Notes under the pieces: generated by a model
Databases searched by the model: none
Seen by the model: only the letters and a program-made list of their open reading frames with translations
What the model was told of the DNA's origin: nothing
Shown here: positions 1 to 9,359 of the stretch, piece after piece
How the letters are laid out: the number at the start of each line of letters is the position of its first letter
Numbering within the stretch: position 1 is the stretch's first letter
Translations under genes and position numbers: made by a program
Assembly (NCBI GenBank): GCA_944320605.1
Contig: CALUIE010000018.1
Location: 1 to 40,713, forward strand
Length of the DNA stretch: 40,713 bases
Origin: an uncultured Phocaeicola sp.
Lineage (GTDB): Bacteria > Bacteroidota > Bacteroidia > Bacteroidales > Bacteroidaceae
Reading direction: 5' to 3'

Positions 1-1191
1 GAAATCCGTCCTATCTGGTGCGAAGTTAGCCCACTGCCTGGTCCTCACGGTTCATCAATCTTCACACGTGGTGAAACACAGTCTTTGAGTACAGTTACAT
101 TGGGTACTAAATTGGACGAAAAAGTTGTTGACGATGTACTTGACCAGCACAAAGAACGTTTCCTTCTGCACTATAACTTCCCTCCATTCTCTACAGGTGA
201 AGCAAAGGCACAACGTGGTGTAGGTCGTCGTGAAATAGGTCACGGACACTTGGCATGGCGTGCATTAAAAGGACAGATTCCTGAAGATTATCCATACTGT
301 GTGCGCGTAGTTTCAGATATACTTGAATCAAACGGTTCATCTTCAATGGCAACTGTATGTGCCGGAACATTGGCTCTTATGGACGCCGGTGTACCTATCA
401 AGAATCCGGTATCAGGTATTGCAATGGGATTGATCAAAAATGCCGGCGAAGACAAATATGCCGTTCTTTCAGATATTCTTGGCGATGAAGACCACTTAGG
501 CGATATGGACTTCAAGGTAACAGGTACTTGCAAGGGTATCACAGCTACACAGATGGATATAAAGTGCGACGGCCTTACTTACGATATTCTTGAGAAAGCA
601 CTGCTTCAGGCAAAACAGGGACGCGAATATATCCTCGGTAAATTGACTGAATGCATCGCTGAACCTCGTGCAGAACTGAAACCACATGCTCCACGTATTG
701 AGACAATGACTATTCCTAAAGAATTCATTGGTGCGGTAATCGGTCCTGGAGGTAAGATTATACAAGGTATGCAGGAAGAAACCGGTGCAACTATCACAAT
801 AGAAGAAGTTGACAATGTAGGTCGTATTGAAGTATCTGCATCAAACAAGAAATCTATAGACGATGCAATGCGTATGATTAAAGGCATTGTCGCAGTACCG
901 GAAGTAGGTGAAGTTTACACTGGTAAAGTTCGTTCTATCATGCCTTACGGTGCCTTTGTAGAATTCCTTCCTGGTAAAGACGGTCTGCTGCACATCTCTG
1001 AAATAGACTGGAAACGTCTGGAAACCATTGAAGAGGCCGGACTTAAGGAAGGCGACGATATAGAAGTAAAACTTCTTGAGATAGATCCTAAGACAGGTAA
1101 ATTCAAACTTTCACACAAAGTACTGATACCTAAACCTGAAGGTTTTGAAGAAAATACCAAGAAACGTGAGAAAAAATCACAGCAGAAGTAA
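1..1191 (+). CDS. pnp: Polyribonucleotide nucleotidyltransferase (PNPase), 3' part
   Basis: PNPase degrades RNA 3'-to-5' by phosphorolysis in the cytoplasm. The frame is open from base 1 (reading [20 protein letters not shown]), so the gene starts outside the window; 396 residues of a protein usually a little over 700 are present. What is visible is the second RNase PH core: FTRGETQ near base 61, REIGHG near 229, [13 protein letters not shown] near 331, and [11 protein letters not shown] near 484, whose aspartates match the catalytic pair of the family. A KH domain follows ([13 protein letters not shown], bases about 727-765), then an S1 domain ([18 protein letters not shown], about 913-966). 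The protein ends in a lysine-rich tail. It is convergent with susD and shares a terminator with it. The TTG at base 85 is an internal leucine codon, not a start. Identification is very secure. Confidence 0.97.
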   Translation, partial: EIRPIWCEVSPLPGPHGSSIFTRGETQSLSTVTLGTKLDEKVVDDVLDQHKERFLLHYNFPPFSTGEAKAQRGVGRREIGHGHLAWRALKGQIPEDYPYCVRVVSDILESNGSSSMATVCAGTLALMDAGVPIKNPVSGIAMGLIKNAGEDKYAVLSDILGDEDHLGDMDFKVTGTCKGITATQMDIKCDGLTYDILEKALLQAKQGREYILGKLTECIAEPRAELKPHAPRIETMTIPKEFIGAVIGPGGKIIQGMQEETGATITIEEVDNVGRIEVSASNKKSIDDAMRMIKGIVAVPEVGEVYTGKVRSIMPYGAFVEFLPGKDGLLHISEIDWKRLETIEEAGLKEGDDIEVKLLEIDPKTGKFKLSHKVLIPKPEGFEENTKKREKKSQQK

Positions 1192-1206
1192 AATCTCCAT
1201 ATAAAC

Positions 1207-1242
1207 AAAAAGGAATAACCCATAAACAGGTTATTCCTTTTT
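1207..1242. terminator. Bidirectional intrinsic terminator between pnp and susD
   Basis: A 14-bp inverted repeat (AAAAAGGAATAACC at 1207-1220, GGTTATTCCTTTTT at 1229-1242) encloses an 8-nt loop. A-runs on one side and T-runs on the other give a U-tract in both directions, which suits the convergent pnp and susD genes. Confidence 0.88.
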
Positions 1243-1268
1243 TATTTACCCTCTCAATAGTGTATCAA

Positions 1269-2912
1269 TTACCATCCTTCATTTTGATGACCTTTAAGCG
1301 CAGAATTCAATTCTATTGCCGAAAGAGGAATTGGACGTAAATAGAATTTATCAGTTATCTGACCTACAGATACATCAGGATTATATTTTTCAACATACTC
1401 TGCAAGTTTTCCAGTCCTTACTAAATCTGCCCAACGATGATTCTCGCCAGCAAGTTCACGAGCACGTTCATTCAATATATAGTCAATATTCATTTCGCTT
1501 TCTTGAGCCGATGTAGCTTTTGCTCTTGTTCTGACTATATTAACATATCTCAATGCTCCGGACAGATTATCTGTTTTAATACAGGCTTCTGCAGCTATTA
1601 AATTTGTTTCAGCAAGTCGTGCAAGATAAATATCACGCATAGAAGAAGTTGTAGAGAAGACATCTTTACCGTTTTCTATATCATCAAACTTACGGAAACA
1701 AGGAAGGCCGAAAATATCTGAACGCATTTTCGAAACATAGGTAGTATTTGTCCCTGCATAATTCAATCCTTCTTCTTTTAACTCAATAACTTTAGCCTCA
1801 GCACGACTCTGCAATTCTGAACGCCATGTATCTACGTTATCCAATTCCCAAGATGGACAATAATAATATTGAACCTTACTTGTATTCTTCTTTGTCTCAT
1901 CGTAATAATCCCAATAACTTTCGCGTAGCTCCATCATAAATGTAGCCTCATAACGTTCGTCCTGCGATGCATTATTTGTATTTGTATTAAATACTTCGTG
2001 CATCCATAATGTTGGTACAAGAGTAGAAGAAGTATATTTATGCCCGTCACTCTGACCATTCAGATAAGCACCGAAATGCGCCTGTTGCTTATTACCACTT
2101 TCTTTATCTTCAACAGTAGTAAGATCATATACAACAGAGAAAAGAACTTCATTATTACCCTCTCCTGCATTACTGAACAAAGTACTGTAATCCGTCGTCA
2201 GTGGTTGTCCTGCACCAGCTGCATCAGCAGCTGTAATAGCATCAAGGAAATCTTGATTATTATTGGAAATATACCCTCTTGACAAATATGCTTTAGCTAA
2301 ATAATGATTGGCTGCTCGCTTGTTGAAAGTTCCATCTGTAGCTTCAGAAACCAAATCATCACTATTTGCTATACTTTTCAATTCAGAAATTATATAATCG
2401 TATGTATCAAGAGTTGAAGATCGTTCAACACTCTCCAAAATACCACTGACACGTTCTTTAATTAATGGTACTCCTCCAAACTGTTGCACAAGATTTAAAT
2501 AGTATAATGCTCTAAGACCTTTAGCTTGCGCTACAACACCTTTTCTTGAATCATTTCCTTCTCCCCAATAGATCAATTCATTAGCCAATGAGATGGCTTT
2601 ATAATGATCTGTATAGAAAGTAGTTACCGCATCGTTGGCACTGGTATAAGCATTACTGTACATATTACAGATATCAACCTGTGTTCTTCCAGAAGCAAAT
2701 AAATCTGTTCCTCCTTCAAACAGCCACGGATCGCCACCATATATAGTGCGTAATGAACTGTAAGCTGCATTTTTTAGACTTTCATATCCTTGTTCTGTTC
2801 CGTAAAACTCAGGTCCAGGAACATTCGATTTCAAATCCTGGTCCAGAAAATCAGAACAACCTGTTAAAGCTGCAAACGATAAAATGGCAGCCAGTGTATA
2901 TATTTTTTTCAT
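1269..2912 (-). CDS. SusD/RagB-family outer-membrane glycan-binding lipoprotein
   Basis: SusD-like proteins sit on the outer leaflet, bind oligosaccharide, and cap the SusC channel. The chosen start (2912) gives a 547-residue precursor with a lipoprotein signal, ILSFAALTGC, followed by SDFLDQDLKS, a typical SusD N-terminus. TPR-type helices (for example GLRALYYLNLVQQFGGVPLI) and the C-terminal block NERARELAGENHRWADLVRTG with a final ALKGHQNEGW are family signatures. An alternative ATG at 2945 adds 11 residues that spoil the signal peptide and overlap the end of susC, so 2912 is preferred. It lies 19 bp downstream of susC in the same direction, so the two are one operon. The pectin genes further upstream suggest galacturonate-containing oligomers as ligand; this is inferred from context only. 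Confidence 0.95.
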   Translation of the reverse strand: MKKIYTLAAILSFAALTGCSDFLDQDLKSNVPGPEFYGTEQGYESLKNAAYSSLRTIYGGDPWLFEGGTDLFASGRTQVDICNMYSNAYTSANDAVTTFYTDHYKAISLANELIYWGEGNDSRKGVVAQAKGLRALYYLNLVQQFGGVPLIKERVSGILESVERSSTLDTYDYIISELKSIANSDDLVSEATDGTFNKRAANHYLAKAYLSRGYISNNNQDFLDAITAADAAGAGQPLTTDYSTLFSNAGEGNNEVLFSVVYDLTTVEDKESGNKQQAHFGAYLNGQSDGHKYTSSTLVPTLWMHEVFNTNTNNASQDERYEATFMMELRESYWDYYDETKKNTSKVQYYYCPSWELDNVDTWRSELQSRAEAKVIELKEEGLNYAGTNTTYVSKMRSDIFGLPCFRKFDDIENGKDVFSTTSSMRDIYLARLAETNLIAAEACIKTDNLSGALRYVNIVRTRAKATSAQESEMNIDYILNERARELAGENHRWADLVRTGKLAEYVEKYNPDVSVGQITDKFYLRPIPLSAIELNSALKGHQNEGW

Positions 2913-2931
2913 AATCTTTCGTTTTATAATA

Positions 2932-5900
2932 TTAGAATTTAACATTAAGACCTATCTGATAGCTGATTGAACTTGGTCCACCTGTACCATCGGAAATTGC
3001 AGCATCCGCCCACTCAGGATCAAATCCTTTATATTTTGTAAATGTAAATGGATTCAAAACATTCGCATATATTCTCAAATTCTGTATTCCAACCTTATTG
3101 ATAAGATTCTTAGGGAATGTATAACCCAATGTGATATTCTTGATTTTCCAATAAGAAGCATCAACATAACAATTGGATTCAAATTCTTTATTTTTTCCTG
3201 TGTACCATCCTGTACCACCACCATGATTATAATTTGCATCATTAAATGGATATGGATATGAACCTACAATTGTACTTTCTGCAACTTTTGAAGCGTCTGA
3301 AGTCAAAGAAGCATAATCGCTTCCGTCCCAAGTATAGTTAAATACCGGTGCACCTTCAGGAATATAGAAATCCATAGACAGTTTATTACGTCCACGGTCT
3401 GAATAATCAGTAAATTCTTGCATAAACGGACTTAAAACTGTATGACCTTGTTTTGTATTTACAGTCATTGAGAAATCCCAATTTTTGTATGTCAATGATG
3501 TTGAAATGGTTCCTGTCCACTTCGGCATACCCTGACCTATTATCTGGCGGTCATCATCATTTATCTTACCGTCCATATTCACATCCTCGTATGTCATACA
3601 ACCCTCAAAATAACCGTACCATTCACTCTTTGTTTTTGTTACCCCGTCAATAGTCAGTTTTTCGTTAGCCATAGCTTGTGTACATATACCAGTCTGTTTC
3701 AAGTCGTATGCGACATCAATAGGCTGCCCTATAAACCACCTTTGTGCACGCATATCTTCTTTCTTTCCCTGAAGCTCTAATATTTCATTATTATTCTTCG
3801 CAAAAGTGGCAGTAACATCCCAATAGAAATCTTTTGTCTGCAACAATATTCCTTTAAGCATTGCTTCCACACCTCTGTTTCGTACTTTACCTACGTTTGC
3901 AGTCATTTCACCCGTTGGTGTTCCTTGTTCTAAAAGAAGTTTCATATCCATTAGCAAATCTCTTGAATCTCTGTTATACCAGTCAACTGTACCCGAAATC
4001 CTTCCGTTTAAAAATGCAAAATCAAGACCTATGTTGAATTCGTTTGTTTTCTCCCATGAAAGCAATTCATTTACTACAGACGGACCAAAACCTTTGCCAA
4101 ATCCGGAATAATAAAGTTGATTTGCAAGGAACATTGTTTCATAATTGCCTACAGAAGCATTATTACCGGTAACACCATAACTTGCACGAAGTTTCAAGTT
4201 GGTTATCCATGAAGCGTTATCTTTAATGAAATCTTCTTCACTTACTCTCCATGCAAGAGCGGCAGATGGGAACACACCCCAACGATGCCCATCAAGGAAC
4301 TTAGAAGACCCATCCCAACGTGTTGATACAGTTGCGAGATATTTCCCTTTATATCCATAGTTCACACGCAGAGCATACGATAGCATTGTAGCTTTTCCAT
4401 AATCACTGGAAACATTATTATAGTTGGCAGCTGAACCAAGATTATACCATAAAGTTTCAGCATTTACATCTTCACCTGTTATAGCATATTTTTCTGATTC
4501 TGTACCATACACACTAAATAATGCCATTGCGTTCAGATTATGATCTTCATTAAATGTTTTTACATAGTTCACCTGAGTATCCCATGTATAACCAAAAGAC
4601 TGATTATTTGTAACTGTTGCTTTTGCTTTTCCAAGTCCTGTATTTTTATCGTACGTACTTGACTGTTCAGATGACAAGCCACCATAGTATTCACCTCTTC
4701 TGCTGGTAGATAACGTAGGAGAGAATGAAGTCTTTATTATTACATCATTTATAGGCTGATATTGTGCATACATTGTTGCAAGTAATCTATACCCCTTCGT
4801 CTTATCACTTGAATTCATGGCATCCATTATAGGAGATACAGAGCTTGAAAATCCGGCAGGGAAAGCGTCACTTGATGCCTGCCCGGGAGCAAGGTCATTT
4901 CCTGGCTGATAATTTAATTCACCTGTAGCCGAGTTATAAGGAAGCCAATACGGGTTAGCTCGAAAAGATTCTTGAACAGCACGTTTAGAGCCATAATCAT
5001 AATTATATACAGCGATATTCGTTGTCATACCCATTGAGACCTTATTGTTGATCTTTCCATCAACTGCCAATTTAAGATTATAGCGTTGCATTTCATCACC
5101 CATTACACCATCTTCCTGCTGATATCCTAAACCTGCTCGATAAGAAACCTTTTTACCACCTCCGGAAACTTGAACAAAATGATTCTGCTGTGTACCGTCT
5201 TGTAACATAAGATCACTCCAGTCAGTATAGTCTTCAGTCAAAAACTGTTCACGCCTTTTAACTGATATAGCATTACCTTTATCATTCCAAATAGCCAACA
5301 TATAATCAGGTGTAATCTCCAAAGGCATTCTACCGTCAATTATTGATATCGCACCATTTGTTTCAACAGGTGTTGCGTATTTCATATAACGATAAGCAGC
5401 CCATTCTGTACCATCCATAAAATCCGGCATTCGAGCTACTGTTTTATATCCTGCATAACCATCGTATGTAACAGTAGTACGCATATCATCACCAACTTTT
5501 GCCTGTTTTGTAGTAACAATGACTACACCATTCGTAGCCCTTGAACCATAGATAGCTGTAGAAGATGCATCTTTAAGGATATCAATCTTCTCAATATCCG
5601 ATGGATTTAAGAAATTTATATCATCGCAAATAACTCCATCAACTACAAATAACGGACTGGTACTGCTACCTAAAGTACTTTTACCACGAATTGCAATATT
5701 AAAACTTTCTCCAACACGGCTTGATGACTGACTAATATCAACACCTGCCACTTGTCCCTGCAATGATTCCATTACCGTAGATGCACCTTTTCCCGCAAGA
5801 GCTTTATTGTCAACACTTCCTATTGATCCTGTCAAATCTGACTTTTTCTGTACACCATATCCTACAACAACAACCTCATCAAGCGATTGAGAATCTTCAA

Positions 5901-6195
5901 TCAATACCACCTTTACGTCATCTTGAGAATTTACAGTTATAGTCTGAGTAACATAACCAATAAAAGATATCTGAATTTTAGAGCCAGACTGTACATTCAT
6001 ACTAAAACGTCCCTCTAAATCAGTAATAACTCCATTTGTAGTCCCTAACTCTACGATATTTGCACCTATAATAGGTACATCGTAACCGTCAACCACAATA
6101 CCTGTAATTTGTCGCTCCTGTGCAAAAGCAACCAAACATAGCATATTCACTATAAGAACAGCCAATGTTTTCTTAGTTAGATTCTTAAAGTTCAT
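2932..6195 (-). CDS. SusC/RagA-family TonB-dependent outer-membrane transporter
   Basis: This 1087-residue receptor imports oligosaccharides across the outer membrane using TonB energy, paired with the SusD protein encoded directly after it. It has a signal peptide (residues 1 to about 25, ending CLVAFAQ), a carboxypeptidase-regulatory-like domain (RQITGIVVDGYDVPIIGANI onward), the SusC hallmark SLDEVVVVGYGVQKKSDLTG near residue 105-125, the plug (IRGKSTLGSSTSPLFVVDG, then IEKIDILKDASSTAIYGSRA) and a long C-terminal barrel ending in a phenylalanine-containing NVKF. No N-terminal sigma-regulator (STN) domain is visible. It has its own promoter and follows the uxa operon terminator, so it is probably regulated separately from uxaBAC. 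Pectin-derived oligogalacturonides are the likeliest cargo, by context. Confidence 0.96.
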   Translation of the reverse strand: MNFKNLTKKTLAVLIVNMLCLVAFAQERQITGIVVDGYDVPIIGANIVELGTTNGVITDLEGRFSMNVQSGSKIQISFIGYVTQTITVNSQDDVKVVLIEDSQSLDEVVVVGYGVQKKSDLTGSIGSVDNKALAGKGASTVMESLQGQVAGVDISQSSSRVGESFNIAIRGKSTLGSSTSPLFVVDGVICDDINFLNPSDIEKIDILKDASSTAIYGSRATNGVVIVTTKQAKVGDDMRTTVTYDGYAGYKTVARMPDFMDGTEWAAYRYMKYATPVETNGAISIIDGRMPLEITPDYMLAIWNDKGNAISVKRREQFLTEDYTDWSDLMLQDGTQQNHFVQVSGGGKKVSYRAGLGYQQEDGVMGDEMQRYNLKLAVDGKINNKVSMGMTTNIAVYNYDYGSKRAVQESFRANPYWLPYNSATGELNYQPGNDLAPGQASSDAFPAGFSSSVSPIMDAMNSSDKTKGYRLLATMYAQYQPINDVIIKTSFSPTLSTSRRGEYYGGLSSEQSSTYDKNTGLGKAKATVTNNQSFGYTWDTQVNYVKTFNEDHNLNAMALFSVYGTESEKYAITGEDVNAETLWYNLGSAANYNNVSSDYGKATMLSYALRVNYGYKGKYLATVSTRWDGSSKFLDGHRWGVFPSAALAWRVSEEDFIKDNASWITNLKLRASYGVTGNNASVGNYETMFLANQLYYSGFGKGFGPSVVNELLSWEKTNEFNIGLDFAFLNGRISGTVDWYNRDSRDLLMDMKLLLEQGTPTGEMTANVGKVRNRGVEAMLKGILLQTKDFYWDVTATFAKNNNEILELQGKKEDMRAQRWFIGQPIDVAYDLKQTGICTQAMANEKLTIDGVTKTKSEWYGYFEGCMTYEDVNMDGKINDDDRQIIGQGMPKWTGTISTSLTYKNWDFSMTVNTKQGHTVLSPFMQEFTDYSDRGRNKLSMDFYIPEGAPVFNYTWDGSDYASLTSDASKVAESTIVGSYPYPFNDANYNHGGGTGWYTGKNKEFESNCYVDASYWKIKNITLGYTFPKNLINKVGIQNLRIYANVLNPFTFTKYKGFDPEWADAAISDGTGGPSSISYQIGLNVKF

Positions 6196-6247
6196 AAATG
6201 TCTTTTTTTAATAGTTATTAATTTTATAAAGGCTAGCGATTATGTCA

Positions 6248-6255
6248 CAAAAGTA
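6248..6255 (-). promoter_or_regulatory. susC promoter, -7 element
   Basis: The minus strand reads TACTTTTG, an exact match to the Bacteroidetes -7 consensus TAnnTTTG, placed to start transcription near 6241, about 45 nt before the susC ATG. No TTTG-like -33 box is seen at the usual 19-21 nt spacing, which fits an activator-dependent promoter. Confidence 0.7.
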
Positions 6256-6274
6256 ATGGATTATACTATGATTT

Positions 6275-6305
6275 ATGTGGAATAATAGTTTTATGATGTG
6301 GAATA
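6275..6305 (-). promoter_or_regulatory. Two 10-bp direct repeats at 21-bp period overlapping the susC -33 region
   Basis: The minus strand carries TATTCCACAT at 6275-6284 and again at 6296-6305, exactly two helical turns apart, starting about 20 bp upstream of the -7 element. Direct half-sites at about 21 bp are how AraC-type DNA-binding domains, including those of hybrid two-component regulators that control susCD operons, usually bind. A 9-bp copy in opposite orientation lies at 6353-6361, inside the loop of the uxaC terminator. The regulator itself is not in the window. Confidence 0.55.
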
Positions 6306-6325
6306 TCTGTTTATTTTGTATGTGT

Positions 6326-6376
6326 AAAAAATAATCAGCCAATAAATATGAATATTCCACAACTTACTGGCTGATT
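6326..6376 (-). terminator. Intrinsic terminator of the uxa operon
   Basis: AATCAGCCA (6333-6341) and TGGCTGATT (6368-6376) form a perfect 9-bp stem with a 26-nt loop. Read on the minus strand it is followed by a run of six U (6326-6331). It lies 30 bp past the uxaC stop and before the susC promoter. Confidence 0.78.
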
Positions 6377-6405
6377 GATTATTAATTATATATTAGACTT
6401 TACTA

Positions 6406-7812
6406 TTACAAATTCAAATACCTCTTGGCATTGTTATAAGAGATGTCATTGACCATCTGTCCGAGGAACTCTATCTCGGATGCCGGCAATTCGCCTCTTT
6501 CAACATCATCACCTATCAGGTTACAGAGAATACGGCGGAAATACTCATGACGCGGATAGGAAAGGAAACTGCGCGAGTCTGTAAGCATTCCAACAAAACG
6601 GCTCAAAAGACCAAGAACTGAAAGACAGTTCATCTGTTTCTGCATTCCGTCCTTCTGGTCAAGGAACCACCAGCCGGAACCGAACTGGATCTTGCCGGCA
6701 ACAGGACCCTGCTGGAAGTTACCGATCATCGTGCCGATCACCTCATTGTCCGCGGGATTAAGGTTGTAAAGAATGGTCTTGGCAAGTTTGTTGTTATAGT
6801 TCAGACGGTCAAGGAACTTAGACATCGACTTGGAGGTGTTGAAGACACCGATTGAGTCAAAGCCTGTGTCAGGACCTAATTTCTCATACATGCGGCGGTT
6901 GTTGTTTCTTATTGCTCCGTAGTGGAACTGCTGGGTCCAACCTTTTTCATAATCCATCTCCGCGAAAACGACAAGCATCGCAGACTTGAACTTGAGGATT
7001 TCCTCGTTGGTAAGCTCTTTACCGCCATATACCTTGTTAAAGATTGCGTTGATTTCGGCTTCGGTATAGTCCTCGGCATAGAACTCTTCTATGCCGTGGT
7101 CGGAAAGACGGCAGCCCATACCGGCGAAGAAGTCATGACGATTCTTCAAGGCGTCAATAAGGTCGTTGAATGTACTGATGGAGACCGATGACACTGAAGA
7201 CAGTTTCTCTACGTAGCCGCGGAAGTCTGACGCGTTCTCTACGGCCATGGCCTTGTCAGGACGCCAGGCCGGAAGAACCTTTACCTTGAAACCGCTTTCT
7301 GCTATTGTCTTATGATATTCCAATGTATCGACAGGATCGTCTGTTGTACAGACTGTCTCTACATTGTAGCGTTCCATGAACTTACGGGCTGTATAGTCAG
7401 GGGTTGCAAGTTTGGCGTTACATTCGTCGAATATCTCACGGGCTGTCTTAGGCGAAAGAAGCTTATCTATTCCGAAAGCTGTCTTAAGCTCGAGATGGCT
7501 CCAGTGGTAAAGAGGATTTCTCATTGTGTAAGGAATGGTCTCTGCCCATTTCTCGAATTTCTCCCAGTCGGAAGTGGACTTGCCGGTGATGTATTCCTCA
7601 TCCACTCCGTTGGTTCTCATGGCTCTCCATTTGTAGTGGTCGCCGCCAAGCCAGATTTCTGTGATGGAGGAGAATTTATAGTCGTCTGCTATCTTCTTTG
7701 GTTCAAGATGGCAGTGATAGTCGATTATCGGATTGTGTTTTGCAAAATTGTGATACAGATACTTCGCCGTGTCTGAATACAGCAGAAAGTCTTCATCCAT
7801 AAAATTTCTCAT
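6406..7812 (-). CDS. uxaC: Glucuronate (uronate) isomerase
   Basis: UxaC interconverts D-galacturonate and D-tagaturonate (and D-glucuronate and D-fructuronate), the first cytoplasmic step of the isomerase pathway. The 468-residue protein is full length. It has the metal-site motif DYHCHL (H33, H35), IWLGGDHYKWRAMRTNGV, NPLYHWSHLEL, CTTDDPVDTLEYH, VLPAWRPDKAMAVEN and the C-terminal SYPRHEYFRR, all family signatures of this amidohydrolase-fold enzyme. The start at 7812 gives MRNFMDEDFLL, which aligns with known N-termini; the ATG at 7800 is a possible alternative. It is the last gene of uxaB-uxaA-exuT-uxaC, 34 bp after exuT, and is followed by an intrinsic terminator. Identification is very secure. 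Confidence 0.97.
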   Translation of the reverse strand: MRNFMDEDFLLYSDTAKYLYHNFAKHNPIIDYHCHLEPKKIADDYKFSSITEIWLGGDHYKWRAMRTNGVDEEYITGKSTSDWEKFEKWAETIPYTMRNPLYHWSHLELKTAFGIDKLLSPKTAREIFDECNAKLATPDYTARKFMERYNVETVCTTDDPVDTLEYHKTIAESGFKVKVLPAWRPDKAMAVENASDFRGYVEKLSSVSSVSISTFNDLIDALKNRHDFFAGMGCRLSDHGIEEFYAEDYTEAEINAIFNKVYGGKELTNEEILKFKSAMLVVFAEMDYEKGWTQQFHYGAIRNNNRRMYEKLGPDTGFDSIGVFNTSKSMSKFLDRLNYNNKLAKTILYNLNPADNEVIGTMIGNFQQGPVAGKIQFGSGWWFLDQKDGMQKQMNCLSVLGLLSRFVGMLTDSRSFLSYPRHEYFRRILCNLIGDDVERGELPASEIEFLGQMVNDISYNNAKRYLNL

Positions 7813-7846
7813 GATTCGTATGTTTTTTTATTATTATTTTTTTTAA

Positions 7847-9292
7847 TTATTTCCTGACATCTGAGGTCAGACTCTTAACGGTGAACCAGCTCAATATGTA
7901 AGCTACCGAAGCTACGAGAAACACTATCATGTATCCGGCCTGGATTCCCTCAAAGCCGAGGAAGGACATATTGCTCTCGCGTGAATAGGTGAACAGGATA
8001 CCGGAACCCTGGTTGAACAGGAAACTGCCAAGACCTCCGACCATACCGGCAAGACCGGTAAGCGTAGCTACAACTGATTTGGGGAAGAGGTCGCTTACAA
8101 GAGAATATGCGTTGGCACTCCAGCTCTGGTGTGCGGCTCCTATTATACCGATGATGATGATGGGATACCAGCATGAGTGTACTCCGAGGAACGGGGCTAT
8201 TATTCCCAACAGTGGGAAGAGCGAGTAAACGAACATGGAGGTGATACGTCCGCCGAACGGGGAAAGGCCTTTCTTGTTGACAAGGAAGGTAGGAAGGTAG
8301 CCTCCTATTATCGAAAGCATGGTGATAAGATAAAGGGCGAAGATCAGTATCATACCCATAAACGAGTCGGAACTGTAGCCGTAGATATCCTTAACGTATG
8401 CAGGTGCCCAGAAAAGGAAGAACCACCACACTCCTTCGGGAAGGAATCGAGAGGCAAAAATTGCCCAGGTATGGCGATAGGCGAAATACTTGAAGATATT
8501 TATCTTTTCCTTTGGCTCTTCCGTAGGTTTTGGCTCATTCTCCGCCTTATTCTCGTCCTGACGTATGTAGTCGAGCTCGAGCTTGTTCATGCGTTTGTTG
8601 TTGTCCGGTGCCTCGTATGTCTTAAGCCAGATTCCCAACCAGACGAAGCCCAAAAGGCCGATGATAAGGAAGGACATCTCCCAACCCCAGAAACGGGCGA
8701 TTACCGGTATTGTGAACGGGGCGAGCATGGCGCCTATCTGTGAGCCTGAATTGAAAAGACTGGTGGCAAAGGCGCGGTCTTTCTGGGGGAAATAGGCGGA
8801 GATGGTCTTGTTGGCGCACGGGAAGTTGCCGGCCTCGCCTACCGCAAGCACACAACGCGCGATAAGGAAAAGCCACATACTGACTGTAGATATGCCCATC
8901 ATGGCTGTTCCGGCGTTTCTCGCTATCTCGATATGTTCGCGGGCTCCGGCGAAAGTGGCTGACCAGCTGTCGAGTACGATGCCGGCTGTGGCGATGCCGC
9001 AAAAGGCGTGAAGGCAGGCACCCAAAGACCAGAGGGCGATGGCCCAGGAATAGCCTTTCTTGATGCCAAGATAATCGACTGTCCTTCCGGCGAAGAACAT
9101 GGCGATGGAATAGACAAAGGAGAAACAGCCCGTAATGGTACCGTAGTGTACGTCGGTCCAGCCGAATTCGGGAGAGATGAAGTCTTTCCAGGTCAGTGAA
9201 AGGACCTGGCGGTCAAGATAGTTTACCGTGGTAGCGAAAAAGAGTAAAGAGCATACATACCAGCGGTAATTTGTCATTTTATTGTTGTTCAT
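7847..9292 (-). CDS. exuT: MFS hexuronate transporter, ExuT-like
   Basis: This is a predicted 481-residue, 12-helix inner-membrane permease of the anion:cation symporter branch of the major facilitator superfamily. The first helix reads WYVCSLLFFATTVNYLDRQVL. The family pattern AVGEAGNFPCANKTISAYFP, then LFNSGSQIGAMLAPFTIPVI, is typical of hexuronate/sugar-acid carriers. The central loop is long and charged (around MNKLELDYIRQDENKAENEP). Its position between uxaA and uxaC makes D-galacturonate/D-glucuronate the expected substrate. A second in-frame ATG lies at 9277; the longer start is kept without strong evidence. The reading frame is intact. Its bases look distinctly richer in G+C than the flanking pectin genes. 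The substrate is inferred from family and context. Confidence 0.88.
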   Translation of the reverse strand: MNNNKMTNYRWYVCSLLFFATTVNYLDRQVLSLTWKDFISPEFGWTDVHYGTITGCFSFVYSIAMFFAGRTVDYLGIKKGYSWAIALWSLGACLHAFCGIATAGIVLDSWSATFAGAREHIEIARNAGTAMMGISTVSMWLFLIARCVLAVGEAGNFPCANKTISAYFPQKDRAFATSLFNSGSQIGAMLAPFTIPVIARFWGWEMSFLIIGLLGFVWLGIWLKTYEAPDNNKRMNKLELDYIRQDENKAENEPKPTEEPKEKINIFKYFAYRHTWAIFASRFLPEGVWWFFLFWAPAYVKDIYGYSSDSFMGMILIFALYLITMLSIIGGYLPTFLVNKKGLSPFGGRITSMFVYSLFPLLGIIAPFLGVHSCWYPIIIIGIIGAAHQSWSANAYSLVSDLFPKSVVATLTGLAGMVGGLGSFLFNQGSGILFTYSRESNMSFLGFEGIQAGYMIVFLVASVAYILSWFTVKSLTSDVRK

Positions 9293-9359
9293 TTATGTCA
9301 ATTAAGATTTAAAAATTAAGAATGAAGAATTAAGAACTCAAAAACTAAAGAACTAAAAC
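9293..9359. repeat. AT-rich imperfect repeats in the uxaA-exuT gap
   Basis: This 67-bp gap is made of short repeated words such as AATTAAG, TTAAAAATTAAGAA and GAATTAAGAAC. The same words recur at 37572-37704. It looks like an expanded low-complexity spacer inside an operon; no hairpin terminator or promoter was found. Confidence 0.55.

Noticed and set aside
85-85. Start codon for the pnp-frame protein
   Set aside because: It is an internal TTG; conserved PNPase sequence continues upstream to base 1 without a stop.
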